From positions 1-8,699 of the forward strand of contig JAIRSQ010000111.1 in NCBI GenBank assembly GCA_031255395.1: DNA of 8,699 bases, read 5' to 3'. Shown here piece by piece: positions 1 to 5,823 of the stretch. This stretch comes from Spirochaetaceae bacterium (GTDB taxonomy: Bacteria > Spirochaetota > Spirochaetia > Treponematales > Breznakiellaceae). The notes below the pieces were generated by a model. That model did not search any database, had not been told where the DNA came from, and saw only the letters and a list, made by a program, of their open reading frames with translations. Position numbers and translations under genes: made by a program. Every line of letters starts with the position of its first letter. Positions within the stretch are counted from its first letter, which is position 1.

Positions 1-575
1 CGGTACTGGGTTTCAGCCGATATTGCCTGTTCTTCCGCGTTGCGCTGGCTTTCGAGCAACTGTTTCAACTGTTCCTCCGCCAGCAGAATGTTATAGTACG
101 CCTTGCGCACGTCCCGTTCTAGTTGCAGTTTGGCCTGTTCCAGCGACAGAAGCCCGGTCTCGTAATCCATCTTGACAGACCTTATCCCCTCGAACATCGC
201 CATGTTTATATTAAGCTGCGCCTGAATCTGGGCCTGAAATCCGGTAGAAAACGAGTCTGTCGTCATGGTTGTCGATGGGGGGTCGTTTTTTGTGGTCGAA
301 TTCCGCGAGTCAAGGTTCGCGCCGCCCAAAACGTTCAAGGTGGGCAAAAACTTGTTCCACACATAGTCCGATGCCCGCCGTTTCGTGTCCGTGCCGATAC
401 GCTGGCGTTCCAGCGTCAGGTTGTTTTTGATCGCCAGAGCGACCGCCTCATTCGGCGACAGCCTCATTCTTGTAGACGCCTCCGCCTCCCTTCCTGCCGA
501 ATATTGCGCGAAGACAACGTTCAGACTCAGAATATGAATCAACGTAAATACCAAAAACAAATGCTCTTTCGTCAT
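1..575 (-). CDS. TolC-family outer-membrane efflux protein, 5' part (runs off the left edge)
   Basis: An open frame of about 191 codons is continuous to the left edge with no stop. The protein starts with a signal peptide (MTKEHLFLVF, hydrophobic to about residue 22, likely cleavage VFA/Q). It then has the usual outer-membrane-efflux N-terminus: RLSPNEAVALAIKNN, the first helix of the coiled barrel, then FLPTLNVLGGANL, then a long amphipathic Gln/Glu-rich helix (LSLEQAKLQLERDVRKAYYN). In this family three copies form the outer-membrane channel and periplasmic tunnel of tripartite pumps. Two ATGs lie side by side (576-578 and 573-575). The purine-rich GAGGAG abuts the first, so the second is preferred because it leaves usable spacing. 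The gene begins 11 bases after the tetR stop on the same strand, so the two are almost certainly co-transcribed. The adaptor and pump genes would be expected off the left edge. The family call is firm; the substrate is unknown. Confidence 0.9.
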   Translation of the reverse strand, partial: MTKEHLFLVFTLIHILSLNVVFAQYSAGREAEASTRMRLSPNEAVALAIKNNLTLERQRIGTDTKRRASDYVWNKFLPTLNVLGGANLDSRNSTTKNDPPSTTMTTDSFSTGFQAQIQAQLNINMAMFEGIRSVKMDYETGLLSLEQAKLQLERDVRKAYYNILLAEEQLKQLLESQRNAEEQAISAETQY

Positions 576-586
576 CATCTCCTCTA

Positions 587-1873
587 TTATTTTTGCAGAG
601 CGCCTTCCGTTCCCAGCGCGATGAACCTGTAAAGGGTTCTAAAACTTTCGTCCGGTATATCCTTATAATCCTTAGCCGCCGGTTTCCTGACCAGCGTGTC
701 AATCAACAGGAACAACATCAGATGCGCCATATTTTCATCGACGAGCGGCCCGCCGGACGCCGTTCGTATTTCCGAAAAAACCCGCAATAGCGAGTCATGG
801 TATTCCTGTTTTTCCTTATGCATACGTCTTAGCGTATCGTTATCAAAATCAACGCAGTCGAAACCCGCGTCCTCAAAACCGATTGGCCTTGTTTTAAGGC
901 TGTTAATCGCGGCAAGAAACTCCGGTTCCGAAGTCAGAAACCCCTCAACCGCCCGTAGCGCGAGGTAGAGCTGTTCTTCGGGAATACCGGACTTCCTTGA
1001 AACAGTTCGAGCGTACTGTATCACGTCGTTAAACTCCTCTAAAAAAAGCTGCCGCAGCATATCATGCTTGCTGGCAAAGTGGGCGTAAAGCCCGCTCTTG
1101 GAAAGCCCGGACTTCTTTGCCACCATCGACATAGAAGCGGCCCAGGGGCCTACGGCGGCGACCGCGCTTGCGGCGGCCTTCAACAGCCATTTCCGTTTGC
1201 CCCCCCCCCCCCCGCTATCGCGCCACAGGGCATTTTTCTCCAACACCGGCCAGTCAAGGGCGTCTATCCTGTCCCGGCTTAAACCGATGCCCCTTCTTGC
1301 AAAGCTGTCGGCCTGGCGCATTATCGCGATAACGCGTTCCTCGCTAAAAGGCTCGGTCCGCAGGGACTGCATGAAATGCCCGATGATGCAGACGGTGCCG
1401 GCGTTCACAAGCTGAACCAGCGTCGGGTATGAATTTTCTCCGGTAAGGCCGTCGCTAATGGCCCGCAACTCCTGAAAATCCAGCCCGCGTTCCTTCAAAG
1501 CGTTATTTTCCCGCCGGCTATCCGCTTTACCGTAAATTTTTACCAGTGAAAACATCATATACCGCGGGTTTCGCGCAAAAAATTCGGTTACGCCGTGATT
1601 AACAAGCAATAACGCGTCCAAAATTTCATTTTTTGCCGCACCGGTTTCCGACGCCGAAAGCGCTTTTTCAAAAAACGGGCGGATATAGTCGCTAAAACTG
1701 TCAAAAAAAGCGCCGTACATCGCGTCAAGGATGTCCGCCTTGTTCTTAAAGTGATGGTACAACGCCGTTTTTGTAACCCCCAGCGTCCCCGCAAGAGTTG
1801 ACAGACTCGTCGCCCTGAAAAAATCCCCGCCCCAAACCTTGAACGCGGCTTGCACAATCTCATTCTTTGTCAT
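587..1873 (-). CDS. Tandem TetR/AcrR-type repressor with two DNA-binding domains
   Basis: The protein has 428 residues, about twice the usual TetR length, with two complete TetR N-terminal helix-turn-helix domains. The first is near residues 5-52, with recognition segment GVTKTALYHHFKNK. The second is near 228-276, with GLSKSGLYAHFASKHDM. Each is followed by a helical region that would be a ligand or dimerisation domain. The domains are joined at 220-226 by S-GGGGG-K, encoded by an uninterrupted run of 14 G (see the repeat at 1200-1213). Both halves match TetR patterns well, so the in-frame tandem form appears to be the intended product. The start at 1873 has only a weak GGGA upstream. The gene leads directly into a TolC-family gene, and a dyad lies about 40 bases upstream, so it is probably an autoregulated local repressor of efflux. 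The inducer is unknown. No second start with a ribosome site is evident at the second domain, so a shift in the tract would truncate the protein. Confidence 0.9.
   Translation of the reverse strand: MTKNEIVQAAFKVWGGDFFRATSLSTLAGTLGVTKTALYHHFKNKADILDAMYGAFFDSFSDYIRPFFEKALSASETGAAKNEILDALLLVNHGVTEFFARNPRYMMFSLVKIYGKADSRRENNALKERGLDFQELRAISDGLTGENSYPTLVQLVNAGTVCIIGHFMQSLRTEPFSEERVIAIMRQADSFARRGIGLSRDRIDALDWPVLEKNALWRDSGGGGGKRKWLLKAAASAVAAVGPWAASMSMVAKKSGLSKSGLYAHFASKHDMLRQLFLEEFNDVIQYARTVSRKSGIPEEQLYLALRAVEGFLTSEPEFLAAINSLKTRPIGFEDAGFDCVDFDNDTLRRMHKEKQEYHDSLLRVFSEIRTASGGPLVDENMAHLMLFLLIDTLVRKPAAKDYKDIPDESFRTLYRFIALGTEGALQK
1200..1213 (-). repeat. G14 homopolymer in the linker of the tandem TetR gene (candidate contingency tract)
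   Basis: The plus strand reads 14 consecutive C, which is G14 in the coding strand, encoding Gly221-Gly225 (four GGG codons and one GGC). With 14 G both TetR domains are in one frame. With 13 G the frame reaches TGA at 1180-1182 after six foreign residues. With 15 G it runs about 40 arginine-rich codons to TGA at 1062-1064. Either change would leave only the first TetR domain. Poly-G tracts of this length slip readily in replication and serve as on/off switches in treponemes and other host-associated bacteria. Its function here is inferred. The exact count is also the base call most exposed to sequencing error. Confidence 0.85.
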
Positions 1874-1912
1874 ATCATTCCCATAATTTACAACAATTCA
1901 AGGACGGAAAGG

Positions 1913-1938
1913 TTACCGACCATTCGTTAAGTTGGTAA
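1913..1938. promoter_or_regulatory. Probable TetR operator (dyad) in the divergent tetR / M15 peptidase gap
   Basis: Positions 1913-1930 read TTACCGACCATTCGTTAA, an imperfect palindrome of the form TTAnCGAnnnnTCGnTAA in which 14 of 18 bases are symmetric. A second, outer symmetry TTACC...GGTAA spans 1913-1938. Length, spacing and the CGA/TCG half-sites resemble TetR-family operators. The dyad lies 39 bases upstream of the tetR start and 8 bases upstream of the peptidase start, so binding could control both directions. A possible tetR -10 (TAAATT, minus strand, 1890-1885) lies inside the gap, but no convincing -35 is seen. Confidence 0.55.
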
Positions 1939-1945
1939 AAATATA

Positions 1946-2995
1946 ATGTCTCGAACAAATAAAGTCAAGGCAGGGCTGTCCGTCTTTGAACGGTTTCAAA
2001 GCCTCCCTCGCCGCAATTCGCCGACGCGCCGCTCGCGCCGTCAGTGTCTTGCGATCATAATTTTTTGGACGGTCGCCGTTTCCTGCTTTTCGCACGGGAG
2101 AGCGGCGGCCGCCGCGGACTTGGCCGGATTATCAGAGCAAGCGCCGCCTGAGTCCGACTTCGCCGTAAGGGCGGAAACGGAAGGTCTGTCACGCGCGGAG
2201 CGGGTTATGACGGCCCTCGCCAAGGCGTATCCGCGCCAAATCAGCGGAGCGGCCTTTAGGAACGGGGACTGGGCGGCGGAGCTTCGCGGCAGATGGTACT
2301 ACTACGCGGACGGGCGCATGCTGCCCGAAGAACTGCTTAGCAGGGCTGCCGCGTACAGTCCGCAGCCGTTTTACGACTACCCGGCGGACCTGCCCGAATG
2401 GAAGCCTCCATCCGCTGAAAACGCCGCCCGTTACGCGGAAATGGCTAACCGGCGCAGGTTGGGAAGCGGGCTGGGACGGGCGCAAGTATTCTACGATGAC
2501 CTTTGGCGCGTCCACAACAGGGCAGAGGCGTGGGAACAGCAAAAAACGATACGTTTTTTAGGGCGCGAGACGCTTGTCCACCGCTCGATACTGGAAGAGC
2601 TTGCCCTTGTCGAACAGCGAATTAATGAGGCCGCCGCCGCCGACCCGCGGGTCAGGCAATGGGTATCGAGGCTCCAAACTGTTAGCGCGTGGAACTGGCG
2701 CGACATCGCGGACACGCGAAGCCGTAGCAACCACGCCTATGGCATAGCCATAGACCTGCTGCCAGCCTCGCAAAACCGCCTTGAAACCTACTGGCTCTGG
2801 ACGGCGCAGAAAAATGTCGATTGGTGGAACGTGCCGTACTCGGCCCGGCTGAACCCGCCCGCCGCCGTGATAAAGGCGTTTGAAGCGTACGGTTTTATCT
2901 GGGGCGGCAAATGGCTCTTTTACGACACGATGCACTTTGAATACCGCCCGGAAATCCTGTTTTTGAACGGCATCCCGCCTAGCGGCGAGTATTAG
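1946..2995 (+). CDS. Secreted M15-family zinc peptidase (VanY / L,D- or D,D-peptidase type)
   Basis: The protein has 349 residues. An Arg-rich N-terminus (PRRNSPTRRSRRQ) precedes a hydrophobic segment at about 34-48 and an AAAAA stretch, so it is a signal peptide or signal anchor and the catalytic part is periplasmic. The catalytic region is C-terminal. SNHAYGIAID (261-270) is the M15 SxHxxGxAxD motif, with zinc ligands His263 and Asp270. YDTMHFE (326-332) supplies the third ligand His330 and, by analogy with Ply500-type enzymes, the catalytic acid Asp327. GFIWGGKW just before it is also typical. Such enzymes trim or cut peptidoglycan stem peptides; whether this one is a carboxypeptidase or an endopeptidase cannot be told. 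The roughly 200 residues between signal and motif are not recognised. ATG 1946 is the only start before the hydrophobic segment, although no Shine-Dalgarno sequence precedes it. The gene is divergent from tetR. Confidence 0.85.
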   Translation: MSRTNKVKAGLSVFERFQSLPRRNSPTRRSRRQCLAIIIFWTVAVSCFSHGRAAAAADLAGLSEQAPPESDFAVRAETEGLSRAERVMTALAKAYPRQISGAAFRNGDWAAELRGRWYYYADGRMLPEELLSRAAAYSPQPFYDYPADLPEWKPPSAENAARYAEMANRRRLGSGLGRAQVFYDDLWRVHNRAEAWEQQKTIRFLGRETLVHRSILEELALVEQRINEAAAADPRVRQWVSRLQTVSAWNWRDIADTRSRSNHAYGIAIDLLPASQNRLETYWLWTAQKNVDWWNVPYSARLNPPAAVIKAFEAYGFIWGGKWLFYDTMHFEYRPEILFLNGIPPSGEY

Positions 2996-3058
2996 AGCGT
3001 TCCCGCAAAACGGCCGTCTTTAACCGGCGCTCTCGGCCATACCGCCATTGATAGCGGG

Positions 3059-3097
3059 CGGCAATTTGCAACGGCAATTTGCAACGGCAATTTGCCG
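3059..3097. repeat. Three tandem copies of a 13-bp palindromic unit
   Basis: The unit CGGCAATTTGCAA occurs at 3059-3071 and again, identical, at 3072-3084. A third copy at 3085-3097 ends in CG instead of AA, making a perfect inverted repeat CGGCAA-t-TTGCCG. Each unit contains the GCAA/TTGC dyad. It could be a slippage product, a repeated protein site upstream of lptC, or debris of a palindromic interspersed element. Function unknown. Confidence 0.8.
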
Positions 3098-3160
3098 ACG
3101 AAGCCATCCATATACCGGACAGGCAACGCCGTTTTACGGCGGAAGCGTAGCGTGGCGCAA

Positions 3161-3188
3161 TTAACGGGCATGAAAATGCCGATATACT
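3161..3188 (+). promoter_or_regulatory. Possible lptC promoter
   Basis: TTAACG (3161-3166) and TATACT (3183-3188) are 16 bases apart. The spacer is almost entirely the GGCAT-gaaa-ATGCC hairpin. The -10-like box ends only four bases before the lptC ATG, so transcription from it would start at or just inside the start codon. It would therefore be a leaderless or near-leaderless message, or the match is chance. Confidence 0.25.
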
Positions 3189-3192
3189 ATAT

Positions 3193-3819
3193 ATGCGCTG
3201 TTTACGCGGGTTAAAACGCGCTATTTTATGCGTTTTTGCCTTTTGTTTTGCCGCGTGTTCGTTTGATTACGGGACATCGGAAGCCGGAGATTCCGACTAC
3301 CCCGATATAACGATGGCGGATCTTGACTACGCGCGGGTGCGCAACGGACGGCTGATAGCGCGCTTGCAGGCGGAGACAGCGGAACGTTACGAGAAGCGCC
3401 GCCGCATGGAATTGAAAAACTATAGCTTCGAGCAGTATAATACTTCAAATGCCGAAATTGACGCGCTAGGATCGGGAGGTTTTGCGTCGGTTGAACTGGA
3501 TACCAGCAACGTGCGTATGTCAGAAGGCGTAGAAATCATTGTGGACACGGAAGATATGATTCTGGAGACGGAACAGTTATACTGGGACGACGGAAAGAAA
3601 ACTTTGACAGGCGGCGAGAGTTTGCCTGTCAAGGCGGAACAGTCCAACGGCACGAAATTCATCGGCAAGGGCTTTTCGGCGGATGTGCGGTCGCGCGTCT
3701 GGCTTGTCTCGTCCGAAGCTGACGGAGTTTATGTCCATGACGATGAGGAAGAAGAGCGGGATGATACCGATAAAAACGCCGCTGTCGAGGCTAAAACTGA
3801 AGACGCGGCATACAAATAA
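3193..3819 (+). CDS. lptC: LptC, bitopic/lipoprotein component of the LPS-type export bridge
   Basis: The protein has 208 residues. The N-terminus (MRCLRGLKRAILCVFAFCFAAC) is a signal sequence ending in FAAC, a near-consensus lipobox, so Cys22 may be lipidated; enterobacterial LptC instead keeps a membrane anchor. The rest fits the LptC beta-jellyroll pattern: ARLQAETAERYE, a short loop, then strands such as ILETEQLYWDDGKKTLTGG and GTKFIGKGFSADVRSRVWLV. LptC sits between the inner-membrane LptB2FG complex and LptA and passes lipid across the periplasm. The last roughly 25 residues are highly acidic (HDDEEEERDD). They lie mostly in the stretch that also encodes the start of lptA, so they may result from overlap. 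ATG 3193 is the only start before the signal and has no Shine-Dalgarno sequence. It is first of three tightly linked lpt genes. Confidence 0.85.
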   Translation: MRCLRGLKRAILCVFAFCFAACSFDYGTSEAGDSDYPDITMADLDYARVRNGRLIARLQAETAERYEKRRRMELKNYSFEQYNTSNAEIDALGSGGFASVELDTSNVRMSEGVEIIVDTEDMILETEQLYWDDGKKTLTGGESLPVKAEQSNGTKFIGKGFSADVRSRVWLVSSEADGVYVHDDEEEERDDTDKNAAVEAKTEDAAYK

Positions 3820-4438
3820 CAAGGCAAAAGCGTATTTCCTGCTCTGCGCCCTTTTTTGCTGCAAGACGGCGGGCATTCTTTTTGCCGAGACCTTCACTTT
3901 CAGAGCGGACAAGATGAGCGGCAACAAAGCCACCGGAAGGGAGGTTACCGTCCTTACCGGAAACGCCGAGGTTCGCTCGGACAATCTGTTGCTTAGGGCG
4001 GACAGGATAGAACTGATCGGCGAGGACAACAACATAATTAACTGTTCCGGCTCCGTTTGGGGACATCAGGAAGACAAGCAGATTTTTTTTAAAAGCGACA
4101 AGATGACATATAACCGCGACAAGAAGACCGCCCTCATGGAAGGCAACTCTACGTTAGAGGATAAGAAAAATCAAATTGTAGCAAGAGGGCGGTTCATAGA
4201 TTATGACGAAAACTCAGAAATAACCGTTTTTCAAATATCCGTGCGTCTTTTCAAAGACAATATGGTGTGCCGGTCGGAGTACGCCGTTTACAGGAGAAAC
4301 GACCAGCTTCTTGACCTTTCCGGATTTCCGGTAGTTTATAAAAAAAATGATGAATTCAAGGCAGACAGGATAAGAGTCGACCTGGAAACCGACGACGTTA
4401 TCATGGAAGGCTCCGTTTCCGGTTCTATAAAGGAATAG
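3761..4438 (+). CDS. lptA: LptA, periplasmic OstA-like lipid-export bridge protein
   Basis: From ATG 3761 the protein has 225 residues. A basic N-terminus (to about residue 24) and a hydrophobic stretch YFLLCALFCCKTAGILFA form a signal peptide, with cleavage likely before ETF. The mature part shows the repeating OstA/LptA pattern: FRADKMSG, VLTGNAEVRSDNLLLRADRIEL, INCSGSVWG, KSDKMTYNRDKKTALMEGNSTL, FKADRIRVDLETDDVIMEGSV. LptA forms the beta-strand filament from LptC to LptD. The frame is open back to 3683 with ATGs at 3731, 3737 and 3743. I prefer 3761 because AGGAAGAAG lies upstream and it gives a normal signal peptide. It overlaps lptC by 59 bases, so translation is probably coupled. Homopolymers T8 (4083-4090) and A8 (4340-4347) are both in frame. 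Confidence 0.85.
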   Translation: MIPIKTPLSRLKLKTRHTNNKAKAYFLLCALFCCKTAGILFAETFTFRADKMSGNKATGREVTVLTGNAEVRSDNLLLRADRIELIGEDNNIINCSGSVWGHQEDKQIFFKSDKMTYNRDKKTALMEGNSTLEDKKNQIVARGRFIDYDENSEITVFQISVRLFKDNMVCRSEYAVYRRNDQLLDLSGFPVVYKKNDEFKADRIRVDLETDDVIMEGSVSGSIKE

Positions 4439-4440
4439 AA

Positions 4441-5637
4441 ATGGGCCTTCTTGAAAAGTGCGCGGCTATCAACGAGCAAGAGCAGGCCGCTTCCGACAAA
4501 CAAGGTTCGTTGCTGCATAAGGCGTCCGCCGCCCTGTCTCGCCCGGAGAAACCGTCCGGCGCGCCGATTCCCGAAACGCCGCCTAAAAAACCCGTTTTCG
4601 TGCCGCAGCGACCGGAAACGGAGCCGCGTTTTGCGACGCCGAAACCCCCGGTCCGGCAACCGCCTGAAACGCCGGACGCGCCGAAAACCGCCGCCGCGAA
4701 CGCGGCGGCTAGGCGGCAACCTGAAACGACGATCCCTCCTCTCGCCGTTCCTGAAACCGCGTACACCCCTAAACTTGAGATAGCGGACCGGGAATTTGAA
4801 AAAGCGCGCCATAAAAAAAAAAGCGGCGAAGAGCTCGTTACAAATTATACAGACAGACGAAAAAACCCGCGAAGTTCGGACAGACGGCAAAGCAGGCGGA
4901 ATGTCGAAGGCCTAAATACCCTTACGATCATCAATTTGCGAAAAAATTTCGGTTCAAAGGAGATAGTGCGCGGCGTGGGCTTTTCGATGAAAGGCGGGGA
5001 AGTAGCGGGACTCCTAGGGCCTAACGGGGCGGGCAAAACCACCATATTCTACATGATTGTCGGCTTCCACAAGCCCACGACCGGCGACATAAAACTGAAC
5101 GACGTAAGCATAGCCTCCAGTCCGATGTACCGTAGGGCGCGGATGGGCATCGCATATTTGCCTCAGGAAGCGTCAATTTTCCGCAAGCTCACAGTCGAAC
5201 AAAACATCTGGGCTATACTGGAAAGCCGGAAAGACCTACTAAAAAAACAAAAAAAGCAAAGGCTTGACGAGCTTGTAAGCGATTTCGGCATCGACCGCAT
5301 CCGCAAGCAGTACGGCTACACGCTCTCAGGCGGAGAACGCCGGCGAACCGAAATAGCGCGAGCCCTTGCCATCGACCCAAAATTCCTGCTATTGGACGAG
5401 CCTTTTGCCGGCATAGACCCCATCGCCGTATACGAAATCAAGCAGATAATCCGGCGCCTTTCCCGAAAAGGGATAGGCATACTGATAACCGACCATAACG
5501 TCCGCGACACCCTCGAAATAACGAACGTCGCCTTCATCATAAATCAAGGCATAATAGTAGCGCGCGGCGACCGTGAAAACATTCTGGCAAATCAAACCGT
5601 CAGGGACGTGTACCTTGGCTCCAATTTCAAGATGTAA
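4441..5637 (+). CDS. lptB: LptB ATPase with a long proline-rich N-terminal extension
   Basis: The protein has 398 residues. Residues from about 158 on form a full-length LptB-type ABC ATPase of about 240 residues. Walker A is GPNGAGKT (193-200), Q-loop PQEA from 241, signature LSGGE (295-299), Walker B ending LLLDEP (Asp319, catalytic Glu320), D-loop AGID, and switch His352 in TDHN. It would power lipid extraction by the LptFG permease, which is not in this window. Residues 1-157 are extra: MGLLEKCAAI, then a Pro-rich region with five PET triplets (44, 58, 75, 94, 104), then a basic linker (KARHKKK; DRRKNPRSSDRRQSRRN). The extension appears genuine: AAGGA sits six bases before ATG 4441, which follows the lptA stop by two bases. 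No ATG, GTG or TTG lies in frame near 158 before the core begins. Confidence 0.92.
   Translation: MGLLEKCAAINEQEQAASDKQGSLLHKASAALSRPEKPSGAPIPETPPKKPVFVPQRPETEPRFATPKPPVRQPPETPDAPKTAAANAAARRQPETTIPPLAVPETAYTPKLEIADREFEKARHKKKSGEELVTNYTDRRKNPRSSDRRQSRRNVEGLNTLTIINLRKNFGSKEIVRGVGFSMKGGEVAGLLGPNGAGKTTIFYMIVGFHKPTTGDIKLNDVSIASSPMYRRARMGIAYLPQEASIFRKLTVEQNIWAILESRKDLLKKQKKQRLDELVSDFGIDRIRKQYGYTLSGGERRRTEIARALAIDPKFLLLDEPFAGIDPIAVYEIKQIIRRLSRKGIGILITDHNVRDTLEITNVAFIINQGIIVARGDRENILANQTVRDVYLGSNFKM
4813..4822 (+). repeat. A10 homopolymer inside lptB, upstream of the ATPase core
   Basis: Ten A encode Lys125-Lys127 plus the first base of Ser128 in the basic linker. The tract is in frame. With nine A the frame would stop at a TAA about 30 codons later, and with eleven A at a TAA beyond the Walker A position, so either change removes the ATPase. 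Slippage by polymerase or RNA polymerase is known at runs of this length. Any role here is inference. Confidence 0.7.
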
Positions 5638-5823
5638 CGCCGTTTCCTGTCTGGCGCGCCGCCTCTGCAAGCAGTGTTCCCGTCATTGCGAGCGGCAAGT
5701 CGCCGAGCGAAACAATCCAGCCCCCTTACAATAACTCATCCGCAAACCCGCTTTTGCGCGGACGCTCGCTACGGCAAAATTGCGTCTTGACACTTGGCAA
5801 CACCTTAATTGACAGCTTTATGT
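5638..5823. other. Intergenic region between lptB and gtrA-like gene, no gene
   Basis: No coding frame is supported. The gap holds a widespread-type repeat (5681-5720) and a stem CGCAAA/TTTGCG (5741-5758). It also holds CGGCAAAATTGCG at 5772-5784, which resembles the 13-bp unit upstream of lptC. TTGACA occurs twice (5787-5792 and 5809-5814), but neither has a good -10 at the right distance. No clear terminator follows lptB. GC content visibly changes across this gap. Confidence 0.55.
5681..5720. repeat. Interspersed palindromic repeat of the CGTCATTGCGAG...AATCCAG type
   Basis: The stretch starts CGTCATTGCGAGC and ends GCGAAACAATCCAG. From general knowledge, this resembles short dispersed elements seen in intergenic DNA of many unrelated bacteria (consensus CGTCATTGCGAG...GAAGCAATCCAG). 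The internal CGGCAAGTCGCCG can pair partly with itself. Only one copy is visible here, so the assignment rests on recognition. Confidence 0.6.

Larger units (their letters stand above)
2996..3192. other. Intergenic region with repeats and small hairpins, no gene
   Basis: No coding frame is supported between the M15 stop and lptC. The gap holds a 13-bp tandem repeat (3059-3097), a perfect 6-bp stem CGCCGT-ttt-ACGGCG (3127-3141), a 5-bp stem with a GAAA loop, GGCAT-gaaa-ATGCC (3167-3180), and a weak promoter-like pair. No hairpin is followed by a T run, so no Rho-independent terminator is called for the M15 gene. Confidence 0.6.

Noticed and set aside
1098..1415. Open frame of 105 codons on the plus strand inside tetR
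   Set aside because: It is the antisense shadow of a well-supported TetR gene and has a proline run from the C tract and no recognisable domain.
1942..1947. Perfect TATAAT as a -10 for the M15 gene
   Set aside because: It overlaps the only usable ATG (1946), so transcription would begin inside the gene, and no -35 lies 16-18 bases upstream. Probably chance in an AT-rich spot.
3059..3097. CRISPR-like array
   Set aside because: The 13-bp units are contiguous, with no spacers, and too short for CRISPR repeats.
3127..3141. Rho-independent terminator for the M15 gene
   Set aside because: The 6-bp stem is perfect but no T run follows and it lies about 130 bases after the stop codon.
4336..4890. 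Long arginine-rich open frame on the minus strand across lptA and lptB
   Set aside because: Composition is the complement of the Pro-rich lptB extension and no start signal or domain is visible.
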